A DNA stretch of 64,000 bases. It comes from Physcomitrium patens (Eukaryota > Streptophyta > Bryopsida > Funariales > Funariaceae). The translations under genes were made by a program, and so were the position numbers. The stretch spans positions 4,117,521 to 4,181,520 of the forward strand of contig NC_037273.1 in the NCBI RefSeq assembly GCF_000002425.4, given 5' to 3'. The notes beneath the pieces were generated by a model. It did not search any database. It was not told the origin of the DNA and saw only the letters and a list, made by a program, of their open reading frames with translations. Below are positions 24,720-35,325 of this stretch, piece by piece (the first letter of the stretch is position 1; each line of letters begins with the position of its first letter).

Positions 24720-25089
24720 CGCTGGAAGCGTCCTTTGCGGTAGAATCGATAATCTCCTGGAACGCGATCACTTCCTTGGAGGTGACTTTACGTACATCTC
24801 GCACGTATGCATGAGCACCCTGAATAGAGTCAAGCCGCAGCAGCAACGTCATTGCACACTCGCTCCATCTCAAACGTTCCTTAGGATCTGCGCAGAGCTT
24901 CTCGAACTGAGCAGCATCTGCCAACACTTGGATGTGGTCCTTAAGATCTTGTCGAACTTGGTGAATTATTTGCAGCTTCTCCAGTGGACTGGTTCGGCGC
25001 AGCACAGACCCTCGCCAGTGAGCTTGTATGATGGTTGCGGCCAACACCGTACTTGCTGGAGCTTCCAACGCCGAATTACGTCCCGACAT
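24720..25089 (-). CDS. IQ-motif BAG-domain co-chaperone (first coding exon; short 3' exon not fixed)
   Basis: BAG proteins bind the Hsp70 ATPase domain and act as nucleotide-release factors; plant members with an IQ motif also bind calmodulin. This exon encodes 123 residues. An IQ motif AATIIQAHWRGSVLRR lies at about residues 16-31, then a three-helix BAG domain at about 33-115 (from PLEKLQIIHQVRQDLKDHI to SKEVIAFQEIIDST). The minus-strand TCCAGCG/GTAAGA is a strong donor at 24720/24719. Downstream acceptors near 24600-24630 would add only a short tail before a stop. The ATG at 25089 is chosen because an in-frame TAA lies five codons upstream. The product would be shorter than Arabidopsis BAG5-type proteins and has no clear targeting sequence. 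An upstream ATG at 25102 opens an overlapping 8-codon frame. Confidence 0.82.
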
Positions 25090-25102
25090 TGTACTCAAAC
25101 AT

Positions 25103-27295
25103 TAAATGACCAAATTTTTGTTGTACAATTTTGCTTTCCCAAGACCTGTCTGCATGCAAAAGCAAAGATTTCGGGTAATCAGTACAAAATTCTGCCAGTT
25201 TAGATGCTAATAAGTGTCATGGTGTTGACGTCTTCCTGTGATACTTCTGTTGATTGAATGCTGTAACTATCCCAGCCATTTAGAATTCCAGACCAGAGTT
25301 TCAACATATTCAATTACGATACAGAACGAGAACATTACTAGCTGAAAGAAAGCAACAAGAAAGTTATGCCTGTTGATATCGGGACTCAAATTCCGACCAA
25401 TGGACGCACAATTTGTCTCACAGATCAAATCAGATAGAACTCCACAAGAAAGCGAGGAAATGCGGTACTTGTGACCTGCTCAAGAGAATATGAATCGTAT
25501 CAGAACCTAAAGCTGTGCACAGTAAAGCCTGCACAGACGACTAGGGCTTGAATCTCAACAGAGCAGGGCTTTGGTGTGCTAATCCGCAAAAGAACTGAGA
25601 CCTCTGTGAAGCAACGTGATCTCGAATGGTCTTTGAGTTCTTGAAGCAAGCGTGCACCTGATTTGTTCTCATCAATGCTCCACTCCAAAGAAGACGAATA
25701 GGTCCGAAAAGAAAAAGTCTCTGACATTATCCGTTTGACTAGTGCGTGTTGAATGAATCAGAAAACATGAAGGTAGCGTGCAACATCACAGAAACCTCCA
25801 GAAGTACCTAATAGACTCAGTATGCACCCAGCTATGCTGTACGAGAAAATCCTCCAGCTTTGAAGTAACAATTTGGGTAAACTTGCAAATTCTCCCCAAG
25901 AGTTAACAGTTGTTGAGAGAATACGAAATTTCTTTAGGGCATAATTCGAGATAATATGTTCATCGTCGAATGGTCGGAGCTGTGGAAAGGGACCTTCCTC
26001 ATCATTAACCCCATGCAGCGAGTTCTTTTCGTCCCCCTCTGCTTCACCAACAGAAAATGATCCGCTGCTGCCGTTTCATCTCGGAGCTGCTGTAGGGCAC
26101 ACACCTCCACCTAACAGTTGGGAAATGTTCGAATTAACCTGTCACAGCGGTAGATCCTCAGCGTGATTACGAGTGCACCAGAATCACAAGGTGCAAAGCT
26201 CGACTTACATTTGGTATCACCGTTTCTTAAGACGTATCAATAAGGCAGGAATCTAAAAGAAAGAAAACCCAAGAGAAGGATAGAGAGAGGAAGAGGGGCT
26301 GAGAACCTGTGTGCGAGTGGGTTATAACTTTCGTTCATGCATCATTCGTCATGCAACTGTGTACAGTAGCAGACGCATCATAATTCTTTCAAAGGTTGTA
26401 TTGACCCTTGCGCACGCACGTCTCTTCGTAGATGGTGATATCCCCCATCTGGACAATGTACAAACGATGGGACAAGTTTTGACACGCTACCTAGAACTCG
26501 GTCACTACTTGCCTCACAACTGTCCATGACTTGTTCCCCTCAGACGATTCACTGAGAATTTTAATAAAGTTGTTTCGAAGCTTAGTTCAAATATTAAATT
26601 AAGGAACCCAAGGATGATTCGTTTAATAATACGTCGACATCGACCAACGTATGATATGCTTTCTCTTTGAAGCTTCGACGTCCACGTCCAACATGTTCCG
26701 AGGCTGAATCAGCTGGTCAACATCGAAAGGCACTTAAATTTGGAAATTCGCATCAGGCATCTGCTTTAGAAAAAGTCCCATACAGTCGATTTGAGTCTGA
26801 ATGTCATGACGACAAGTGATGTGCAACGAATTTGAAAAGTTGAGGAAATTCCGAGTATTGCTAGTAGTCGATACAATACACCCCAGTTGCAGTTACAAGT
26901 CAGGAAATTCCGGCGACACAGCATACGCAAACCCAAAAGTCTTGGTAAATCCAAAAAAAAGACAATAAACAGAGAGGCAAACTGGAAAGCTGCACTAAAT
27001 TTTGGTGACTACCACATGATAATGTGAGAATCAATGCCAAGTATGCAAATGCTTACATTAACCTACAAACCGTGAAAGGTGGCCACAGTTTACCAAGAAA
27101 GGAAGCATGATGTCCTTCCTTCTTCATCTCATTCCAGCAGCTTAGATGTCTACAAGACAAAAGTAGAACAATCCATCTCAAATAAGCCACCAAACTCAGT
27201 ATGCCTCCTTCAAGCCTGTAGCTCAAGGATTGAACTACAAATTCCACTTGAAACGTATCTGAATTAAGATCTACCTGAAGGAATAAACAAGATCA
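25103..27295. other. Intergenic, probable leader of the BAG gene
   Basis: About 2.2 kb of mixed composition with no recognised domain. A 75-codon minus frame (25500-25727) and several shorter ones occur without family support. The part next to 25100 is likely 5' leader of the BAG gene. Confidence 0.45.
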
Positions 27296-27828
27296 TCACT
27301 TGGTTGCCTTCATCATGCGCGATATTCTTTGCAGGTGGTAGTTGATAGTACTGCTCTGCTTTGGTTGCTTAGCCTGCAATCACCCACAATAGCTGGTTAA
27401 ATATCACATTTTAACAATCGATCCATCAAACACGTTTATCATTCTCGGTGAACTGTCCCAAGCAGGTTATCGCCAGCAAATTGATGTACAAAGATTCATC
27501 TACTCAAATACTCAGGCCAGCTACATTCGTCCTTGGGCAGTAAACACAGGCGATGCAGACAGCCAATTCGTAAACCCTGAACCCTGACTTGCGCCCGAAT
27601 CGCAAACGCCAAGTACCCAGAACACGCATCAAAATTAGAAAACAAACTCGGGATTACCTGAAGCTCCATGCACATGTTGAGAGCGCGCTTCTCAGCCGCG
27701 CACTTGTCATCGTCGTAATTGAATTTCTGAATGCACGACAGGAAAATGAGCATCTCCTGGAAACAGGGCAGCGTCTTCCGCGTCAGAGTCTTGGGATTGA
27801 CGCGCATCACTCCCGCCTTGCGACCCAT
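27296..27828 (-). CDS. Twin CX9C (CHCH) mitochondrial protein, mS37/MRP10-like (2 exons)
   Basis: Exons 27658-27828 and 27296-27373 join phase 0 to 82 residues. Twin CX9C motifs are exact: Cys22-X9-Cys32 and Cys43-X9-Cys53, forming the helical hairpin oxidised by Mia40 in the mitochondrial intermembrane space. The start MGRKAGVMRVNPKTL and the C-terminal INYHLQRISRMMKATK fit the plant CHCH proteins related to the small mitoribosomal subunit protein mS37 (MRP10/CHCHD1), whose basic tail contacts rRNA. Donor CTTCAG/GTAATC and acceptor ATTGCAG/GCTAAG are canonical. The mS37 assignment is inference from the MGRKAG start and basic tail; a generic COX19-like annotation is the alternative. Confidence 0.85.
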
Positions 27829-28100
27829 GACTGCAGCGCTCTCTGTAACTCACACCTCAAAGACCTCGCGGAAGCGTCGTCAGCCTCAGGCTGAGCGTGG
27901 CTACGGCGATCTGGGGAGCCAAGCTCGAAATCGACACACACTCACACACACACACAATTGCAGATTGGAGCGGAGATCTCACTCTGCGCCTCAAACCCTA
28001 ATTTACAATGGGACCCGTTAATGGCGGTGCAGTCTCCACGTTCTCACTGTGGTTGAGGGGAACACCAGGTGGGAACAAAGGGAACAACGGGAAGTTTTGG
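27829..28100 (-). promoter_or_regulatory. 5' leader/promoter of the CHCH gene
   Basis: Moderately GC-rich stretch upstream of the CHCH start, with a short CA repeat at about 27937-27956. Composition turns AT-rich after 28130. Role inferred from position. Confidence 0.35.
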
Positions 28101-28394
28101 GGACTTTGACGAATGGAAATGTCAATGGGGAATTAAAACTCAATAAGGGATTCAGAATTGACAGCTCTTAAATTTTAACTTGCTTTTCAATATATATGTT
28201 TTTGTATGTAGCTTTCTAAATTTTCATGTTTTTATGAATGTATTTATTTATTTATTTATTTAAACTTCTTTCATATAATGTTATATTTAAGAGCAAAAAT
28301 TTCTTAGATGTGTAGAATCTAATTAAACAAATAAACTAAAATACAAAGAATATTAATATTTAACTATTCATATTAAAAGTAACATATTCATAGT

Positions 28395-28444
28395 AAAAGT
28401 AACATATTAAAATTCTTTCACTCTTCTTTTAATATGTTACTTTT
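28395..28444. repeat. Perfect 18-bp inverted repeat with 14-nt loop
   Basis: AAAAGTAACATATTAAAA at 28395-28412 and its exact complement at 28427-28444, separated by TTCTTTCACTCTTC. A further partial copy of the arm (TAGTAAAAGTAACATATT) begins just upstream near 28371-28388. It could be the end of a small foldback transposon remnant or a transcript hairpin. Confidence 0.8.
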
Positions 28445-28484
28445 GAAGAAAAGTAACCATTTTCAATATCAAATGTAAAAAATA

Positions 28485-28725
28485 AATAATAATAATAATA
28501 ATAATAATAATAATTTTTTATGAAAATATAAAAACTCTATAAAAATATTGATAAATATTTATTTTTAATTTTTTTGGATTTTCAAAAAAAATGGCTATAT
28601 AAAAAATTCTTCAAATATGTTTGGATAATTTTTAAAATATTGCATTTAATAAATAGAAAAAAATCCAAAAAATAAATTCTATACATATATATATGGGCAT
28701 TCTTATTTCACATCATGGTTTTTAA

Positions 28726-28772
<47 letters not shown>
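28485..28772. repeat. AAT and TA microsatellites
   Basis: An AAT triplet run at 28485-28514 and a ~42-bp TA run at 28730-28772 in the spacer between the CHCH and DUF309 genes. Confidence 0.85.
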
Positions 28773-28774
<2 letters not shown>

Positions 28775-29680
28775 TATGTATATATTTTTTTCATATATTA
28801 AACTTGATGTAATTTTATTTTGAAAGTACTTAAATTTGCTCTCAATTATGAATGTATCATCATTTACAAAATATGTTTAAAATTTATAGTAAAATCTTTT
28901 TAATCTTGTAATTTAATTCTGTTCTATTCTTAAGATTGTTTTAAAGATTATTGGACAAGTTAAGATAAATCTCAAGCTATGATACTATCACTAATTATAT
29001 TTTCTTACTTTTCATCTTTTAATGCATTTGCTGTCAATGCGTCGTTTTTCTTTTCTCTTTTTGCTTCCAGGTCTTGATTACAATGCAATAAAATGCTACA
29101 CTCAATGCACAGAATGCCATTTTGTATCATGTTGCGTCAAGTTTCCAACGCAAGATTCAACAAATACCAATAAAACTCTCTAAATTCTTGTCATGTACAC
29201 AACGATTGTGCAAGCCAATTTTCATACACGACCATAAACTAACTCTTACAAAATTATTCCACATTCCATCTTTTTACTAAAGAATCAATCAAATGTCAGA
29301 AACATATTTAAGCGACTTTAACTTGCATAGTAACCCACAATTATTCCAATTCATAAAAACTCATTGTGATCACACCACACACACTATTCCTTCACCACAC
29401 ATTCTTACTCTAACAATTTTTATTTTTTTAAAATGAGAATCAACGTACACTTAATTCACATCTCCTCAATAGAGAGGTACACGATAGTGCAAACAAATAG
29501 TGTACACGTAGTGTACAAATGAGAACAGTGCAGAGCCAAATGAGCAACGATACGAAACAAAAATCACCGCCTCGTATGGGGTTCAAATTCCATCCACCCA
29601 TTCATCCATGGGATGAAGAATGAGACGTGGATGATGATGGTGATGACATGGATGAATGAAGAAACGGAGCCCCACAAGAG

Positions 29681-31054
29681 TCAGTTGGCGCTGTACAGAT
29701 CGTCCTCCGAGGCTCGAAGCACTGGCAGTTTCACCGTCAATGGCGGTGGCAGCACAAGCTCTGGATCCAGGGTGGAGACGTCGGGGCGGGACGGCAGGTA
29801 CTCCAGGTGTAGCTCGTCGCCGCGGGGACTCAGCTTGTACAATGGCTCCCCGGCACCGAAGTTGCCGAGCAGCTGGTAAGACTGCTCCGACCCATCCATC
29901 GTTGTGCACACACTCTCCACGCCTTCCCCCCCCCCCCACACACACACACATTCACACACCCATCCCCCTTCGCGGTGAGAACATCGACCAGATCCCCACC
30001 ATTTTGCGTTCATTGTGGAGTGAACATGGAAGACGTGCCCACTGTTTAAGTGATGTTCACTTGGTTGGGTTGAATATATGTGGAAAGAATTTGCATGGTT
30101 TGCTGGAGAGGGAATTTTACCATTGGATGCGTGTGAGAGCGAGAGAGAGAGAGAGAGAGAGAGAAATGTTGGTTTAGGGCGAGGGAGATACTCACAGGCA
30201 GCGTATTCAAGTTGAGCATTGTAGATGAACTCCAGAACTGCCGATGCTTCTCGCTCGAATTCGTGCAGGGGACCCGCTTCGAAGTTCGCTCTTCTTAGCT
30301 TTGCTAGGCCTTCCCCCAACTCCACCATTGCCCCTCTGTGATTCTGTCTCCAGATTTAAACCACTTACAAATCCTGAGCTGGGTTAAAGTTGCTTCGAAA
30401 AACAGCTAACGTTATCCGTGAGCAAGAATTTGCGTTCAAGGCAGAGACATATACAATGAAGCACAACCCTAATTTACTGGAGCGGTCGACCGTACACGCT
30501 GATGTTGGGCACGTATGGAACTCTGAGCCTGTTCTTCTCAGATTTCTATACGGGTTGCATCGATAGCCGTTGAGCTAGAGATCTCCGATCACGGCGAATT
30601 TGTTCCCATCGTGTTTAGACATCCTCTATCTGGTGAGATGTCAAAGAAGTGGAGGAGTTCAAATTTGTGGAAATACCTGGTTCAAAAGATGGTACAATCC
30701 CACCGCACACTGCAGAATTCCGTGCAAGATGCTCCTCTGTGGCTCCGGCGCATTGTTCCACAAACCTTCCAGAACATCATGACACTCGTAATAATCCCCC
30801 GCGTTGAAAAGCGTCACCCCTTCGGCAAAGGTGACCTGTGAACCCGCCTCTATCTCCTCGTCGTCCCACCTATACGCTTGTCTGTACACTCTTCGACGGC
30901 CTCTCTCGCCAGCTGCTGCGGCAACTTGAACCTGTGAATTTAAGCGCCTAGGCTCTGCAACTGAGTTCCAACCTACGATGGAACGGGGATGTTCAGTAAC
31001 GAATGGATTCCCAGAGACTACAGTAACGGGTCGAAATCTGGCTATGGCTATCAT
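29681..31054 (-). CDS. DUF309-family protein, probably plastid-targeted (3 exons)
   Basis: Function unknown; DUF309 proteins are small helical proteins found in cyanobacteria and plant plastids. Exons 30677-31054, 30196-30343 and 29681-29922 join to 255 residues. Residues 1-60 (MIAIARFRPVTVVSGNPF...) are basic and Ser/Val/Ala-rich, like a transit peptide. The DUF309 core FNAGDYYECHDVLEGLWNNA and HGILQCAVGLYHLLNQ lies in exon 1 and continues across intron 1 as NHRGAMVELGEGLAKLRR (exon 2). The C-terminal part contains SYQLLGNFGAGEPLYKL. Donors are AACCAG/GTATTT and GCCT/GTGAGT. The exon 3 acceptor (GGAAG/GCGTGG at 29923/29922) has a G-rich, not pyrimidine-rich, upstream stretch and is less certain. 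The ATG at 31054 is the first in frame; translation beyond it to 31072 would need a GTG start. Confidence 0.85.
30137..30166. repeat. GA microsatellite inside DUF309 intron 2
   Basis: A GA run lying in intron 2. On the coding (minus) strand it is a CT tract near the donor side and would encode Ser-Leu repeats if the intron were retained. Confidence 0.85.
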
Positions 31055-31199
31055 CTTGCCAAGCCTCTCCACCTGCGAAGCTCAAGAAACTGCCACCAAA
31101 CCCTAGACTATCCCATGAGAATTCGCTTCACGAGCTATCGGAAAATCCATGGAGTCGACAACATGCAACACTTTTCCCGGAATAAATAAAATTATAAAT

Positions 31200-32421
31200 A
31201 AACAGGTAAAACTGCATCAACCTTATTTGTCTGCGAGTAGTTGAAATACAAGCGAAAAGTGGAATGGATTCCTGAAATCCGGTTTAAAATTAACCATTCG
31301 ATCATCAACCGCGGTCTTTTCACTCAATGATTGCTCGCATGCTCGATATGTAGACTAGGCCTACACAAAACTTATGTCTTGGTAACATGCCACGCCCTGC
31401 CACAGATTGCATGAGTGCAATTCCATGAGCGCATGGAATTCTACTGGTTGCACTTCCAGGACCTCGTAAACCGATTGCAAAAGATCTTCTCTTATCAGCG
31501 GATGAGGTCCTTCCCAGTGCAAGCGAGCCACTTGAGTATTTTACACAAGGGGATGCTGGAGCCCTCGTGGGGCCACTACCCACGCAATAGGACAAAGCAA
31601 GGTGATCCATACAGTGTGCCTACGCAGCTTTGCAGCCTATGGGGAATTTTGCGCTGTCCCCCTGACTTGTTGACGAAAGTCAACCTATCCTGCAGCATTA
31701 CTACATTAATCCTCCAACACGGAAGATGCAAACATACTTTTAGAACGGTTTGAAGACCTAAGTACCAGGCACGCACGCGTATTTCAATGAAGCTCAGACA
31801 TCGAAGGAACGGTGGAAAGCAGTCGACTGATTATCAAATGGTGGGGTGGTTCAACAATCAGGCAACCTCTTCGGTCCTTTTACAAAAAACGGAGGCAGCT
31901 CAGATGAGTCTACAGAACCTTGCAAAAGTAGCCATTCGATAATTCCACATGGGAGAAGGGCACCGCATTCTGAACTCAATCCATTAGCTTGTAGAATGTC
32001 CATGTCCATTGTCTACATCGGTGTTCTAATCTATTTGCTTTGCTCCTAGTGTTGGAGTTTTATGAACTTGTGCCCATACGCAAATTAACGTCAACTGATT
32101 GCCGTCAGTTGCAACGAAGTTAAATCCTGTTTAATTTTTTGAAGTTTGTAAGGTGCTGAGGAACTGGCCGAGGAGCATGTAGCATATTGTTGCATTGCAA
32201 AACCACTCAGAGCTGTCCGATGGATAAATTTTCGAGGCTTCCTGCAATAAGAAACTCATTGCATTACGTGTGGTTGTGAATAAGTACCCGTGCGGCGATT
32301 GATCTGTTCACCCGTTCACATGCCGTTGCCATTACTAGCACACCTTGACGAGAAGCTTGTATTGCGCATCGCCGCGGTGAAACCCAATGGATTACGCCGG
32401 TTCCGGAACTGACCTCAGATG
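31200..32421. other. Intergenic stretch upstream of the DUF309 gene, no recognised gene
   Basis: Moderate GC. Frames of up to 112 codons occur on both strands (31415-31753 plus, 31320-31610 minus) but show no domains, and they overlap each other. Confidence 0.45.
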
Positions 32422-33246
32422 TCACTCCCAAACTTGGAAAATTGGTAAGTGCACGCCGCCATGTGAATTGCCCGTGGAATGATCGCAGGCACTGGTTCCT
32501 CCAAACGTCACGTGTAAGCCCCGCACAGAATACTTGTCTCTTACATCCCGTCGCCTAAGGGATCTTGGCGTTGACCACTTGAGCACCAAGATGTCAAAAC
32601 TCCCTGCAAAATTCCGCCAGAGTCGCCGCCTATCGTCATACCCCTTCCTGCTTATACGCTTTGATTTGACTCCCAATCCTCTTGAACTTTGGCAAGCTTT
32701 CTCCACAACAGAGCTCTGGTACATGGACATGATGGCGTCGAAACTGACCTCGGAGCAGGAAGTTTGGGCTGCCGCCACGGGATCAGCCCGCCGCCTCCCG
32801 CCTTCGTCATTGCATTCCTCCCGATCACCTCCCTCGATCCTTGCTGTGCCTCTGGGGTAAACGGGATCGTTTCCCTCGTGATCCAACCCCAGTGCCCTGT
32901 TACAGAAACAATTTTTCAGGGAGTTGTACTCGGGAGGTGTTCCACCATGGCCATGAAGACGACTTCGGGGGATTCTACCATGTCCATCGTTCCTCTTCGC
33001 CTTTCTCTTGGACGAGGCCTCTGCATCCCCACACGGCCACACCGGCACTGTTTGGTCCCAGTATTCTGGCACCAGTTGAACGCTTTCATTAAGCCCCGGT
33101 GTCACTTTGGGAGTCACGCAGCGCCGCGATGTGCCGTTGAGTTGCCCGCTGGAATGCGCGTCACCGTTGGGGACTGCGGCAACAAATGCTGGGTCGATTT
33201 CCGTCGTCAAACTCGATTCCGCTTCGCACCATGATCTTTCCAACAT
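32422..33246 (-). CDS. Hypothetical 274-residue open frame, unknown function
   Basis: An uninterrupted frame from ATG to stop, the longest single unspliced frame in the window outside the known genes. The predicted product is hydrophilic and Arg/Ser/Gly-rich, with a basic cluster ASSKRKAKRNDGHGR near residue 100 that could be a nuclear localisation signal. There is no signal peptide, membrane span or recognised domain. Upstream minus-strand sequence has pyrimidine-rich AG sites (about 33320-33360) that could end a leader intron. Against it, an overlapping antisense frame of 181 codons (32689-33234) shows that high GC alone can keep frames open here. It could be a lineage-specific gene, an exon of a larger gene, or chance. 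Confidence 0.35.
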   Translation of the reverse strand: MLERSWCEAESSLTTEIDPAFVAAVPNGDAHSSGQLNGTSRRCVTPKVTPGLNESVQLVPEYWDQTVPVWPCGDAEASSKRKAKRNDGHGRIPRSRLHGHGGTPPEYNSLKNCFCNRALGLDHEGNDPVYPRGTARIEGGDREECNDEGGRRRADPVAAAQTSCSEVSFDAIMSMYQSSVVEKACQSSRGLGVKSKRISRKGYDDRRRLWRNFAGSFDILVLKWSTPRSLRRRDVRDKYSVRGLHVTFGGTSACDHSTGNSHGGVHLPIFQVWE

Positions 33247-34650
33247 ATTGACTTGCTCTCTCCCCGATCAGAGCCTCACAGTATGCATGCAAACTGCGGA
33301 GTACTTTGCGATGGCTTAGGATCACAGGTTCGGACTAGATTAATTGATGTATGTTTGGTTATGGAATGAGAGATTTGGAAAGAGTAAATTGTCACTCCCC
33401 CTAAAGAATGTTGCTGTAGTTTGACAGGACGGGCTTTGGCGCAGTACACCCACTGTCTCCACGCAGCCTTACAAGTTGTGATCCCTACAACGGCTTAGTT
33501 TTTCCCCTCAACAGGTTCTGAAGAACGTGCACGAACGCGCATGGAGTCGGCATCACGTCCTCGCTTTCCCCAGATTTTTTGCTACGACGCACGGGTGCTC
33601 CACCTCACTTAAACAATCCTCCCCGAGGGCACCCAGACTCCGCTCACAAACGGAACGCATAGGCATCACATACACATCAACTGGAACCTGCCCACTAGGA
33701 CGATCACTACAATCCCAAATCAAGCTCTCTGCCTATGCTCGTTTTCCACCTCCCGTCAATGTACATGGCAGCGACGTATCCAGTGAACGAGTGGAACGTT
33801 AGCATACTACCATGCCACAGAATTTCAGTCTCTCACACACACACACAAACTCTGCCCCTCTCAAACAAGCAACGATTGCTCTCGAAAACAAGCTCTCAGC
33901 AACCAACGTTGTAACTGTTACTTAAAGTGTCTGAACTGCACCTTCAAACAAGCCTCGTCGACACAGAACGTTTCACTGTGAAACGCCGACACGGTCGAAA
34001 CCAACAACAACAACTATGAAGTCTAGCCCAGGAAGCCTAGGATCCTCCAAGCTGATACCACTCCGACCCTACCGGCGCGGGAGATCTGATATGTAATGCA
34101 AGCTCGGATACGAAGCTGGAATTCTGGTGCGAAGCGCAATCTGGCTTTTGCCTTCCGTCGGCTCCTCCACTCCAGATAATGGTGAAACACATCAGCTTCG
34201 ATAAATTATATATATATAGAGAGAGAGAGAGAGAGATATTCCAACCTCGGTAGTTATGGGTCCCCCCCCCCCTCAGTGGGGTTTTAGCCACCACCCTCGG
34301 TTTCTTCACTTGAGTGTCGTCGTAGAGTTGCGCAATTATGGCCCTGCACCAATATGTGGAGTGATGTGTGATGTCAGCGTCCCTCTCTCCCCCGCAGTCA
34401 AAGAGCGAGCGAGTTTAGTAGCTCCCCCCCCCCCATTGATCTGGAGTTTAGCTAATAATATGCCTAAGTCAAACAGCGCACTTTTATCAATCTATGCAGC
34501 AATAAACACAACCACCAACAACAACAATAACCACCCCGTTGGTCTCCATCACAGTCACCCAGCGCACCCGGGCGGAGACCCCAAGACGGAATGAGAAAAA
34601 AGAAGAAACAAATGAACGAAACAAATAATAAAACACAAATAACAAAAACA
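33247..34650. other. GC-rich stretch with C-runs and GA microsatellite, no recognised gene
   Basis: Contains CA, GA and TA repeats (33835-33847, 34209-34239), C homopolymers (34261-34272 and 34424-34434) and an AAC-type triplet run (34505-34530). Possibly leader/promoter DNA of the 32422-33246 frame on the minus strand. Confidence 0.4.
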
Positions 34651-35289
34651 ACCATCACGTCGGACGTAGAATGAGATGTGCAATCTCGTCCTGCAACCCT
34701 TTGGCTATCAAGCTCATCTTCCCACTGGCATACGTTTAATCCGGTACTTCGATACACCCCTTGAATTGACGATGCAAGCACGAAACGACTCATCGCATTC
34801 TGCAGATAACATAAGTACAGAAAAAACCGAAAAAACACTGTGCTTGTCAGCAACCCCAACTCAAGCAAACGCCACACACAAGTAACGCAGGAAGAGCCTT
34901 TCAGTCAGAATTATGTTGAGTCAGTAAAGCAAGAAAGTAAGTTAACTGAATAATAAGGTGTTTGTTGAGTTGAGAGAAAGGAATCACTGGGGTGGAAGTG
35001 ACAGTGGAGGCCCATGTGGTCATGACATCCATGGGGATCCATTTACTACTTTGCTTAAGTAGCATTTACTGCGTTTGAGAATACAAAGGGAGGGAGGCTA
35101 ATACGTATCATATCATGTCATTTACTGTAAGTGAGTAGTAGCCCAATCAGAGAGAGAGGCCCCTCCCTGTTGCCTGTTATTGCTGCCGCTCTGACGCTCG
35201 CCCACCTGAACATGATCAGAACTCTCTCACCCCCCCCCCCTAACTCCGCCACTTGCTAGCAAGCAAGCACGGACGGCTAAATGTAAGGA

Positions 35290-35325
35290 TGAATGATATA
35301 ACTGAATGATATAACTGAATGATAT
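35290..35325. repeat. Short tandem repeat, three copies of a 14-bp unit
   Basis: GAATGATATAACT-type units repeat head to tail three times in the stretch GATGAATGATATAACTGAAT onwards. The third is incomplete. Confidence 0.75.

Larger units (their letters stand above)
28130..29580. other. AT-rich intergenic DNA with microsatellites and a perfect hairpin
   Basis: Contains AAT triplets (28485-28514), a long TA run (28730-28772) and an 18-bp perfect inverted repeat (28395-28444). No gene seen. Confidence 0.7.

Noticed and set aside
25500..25727. 75-codon minus-strand frame upstream of the BAG gene as a separate gene or exon
   Set aside because: Reads smoothly but shows no domain, no clear splice partner in phase with the BAG exon, and an in-frame stop precedes the BAG ATG.
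29681..30328. Separate 215-residue gene starting MVELGEGL
   Set aside because: The MVELGEGLAKLRR stretch is the conserved continuation of DUF309 across intron 1, and the middle third is intron sequence with microsatellites.
31055..31072. DUF309 start at 31072
   Set aside because: That codon is GTG; the first ATG in frame is at 31054.
32422..33246. Dof/CDF transcription factor because of a VPVWPCG-like string
   Set aside because: No Dof zinc finger (CX2CX21CX2C) and no other CDF motif; one short string is not enough.
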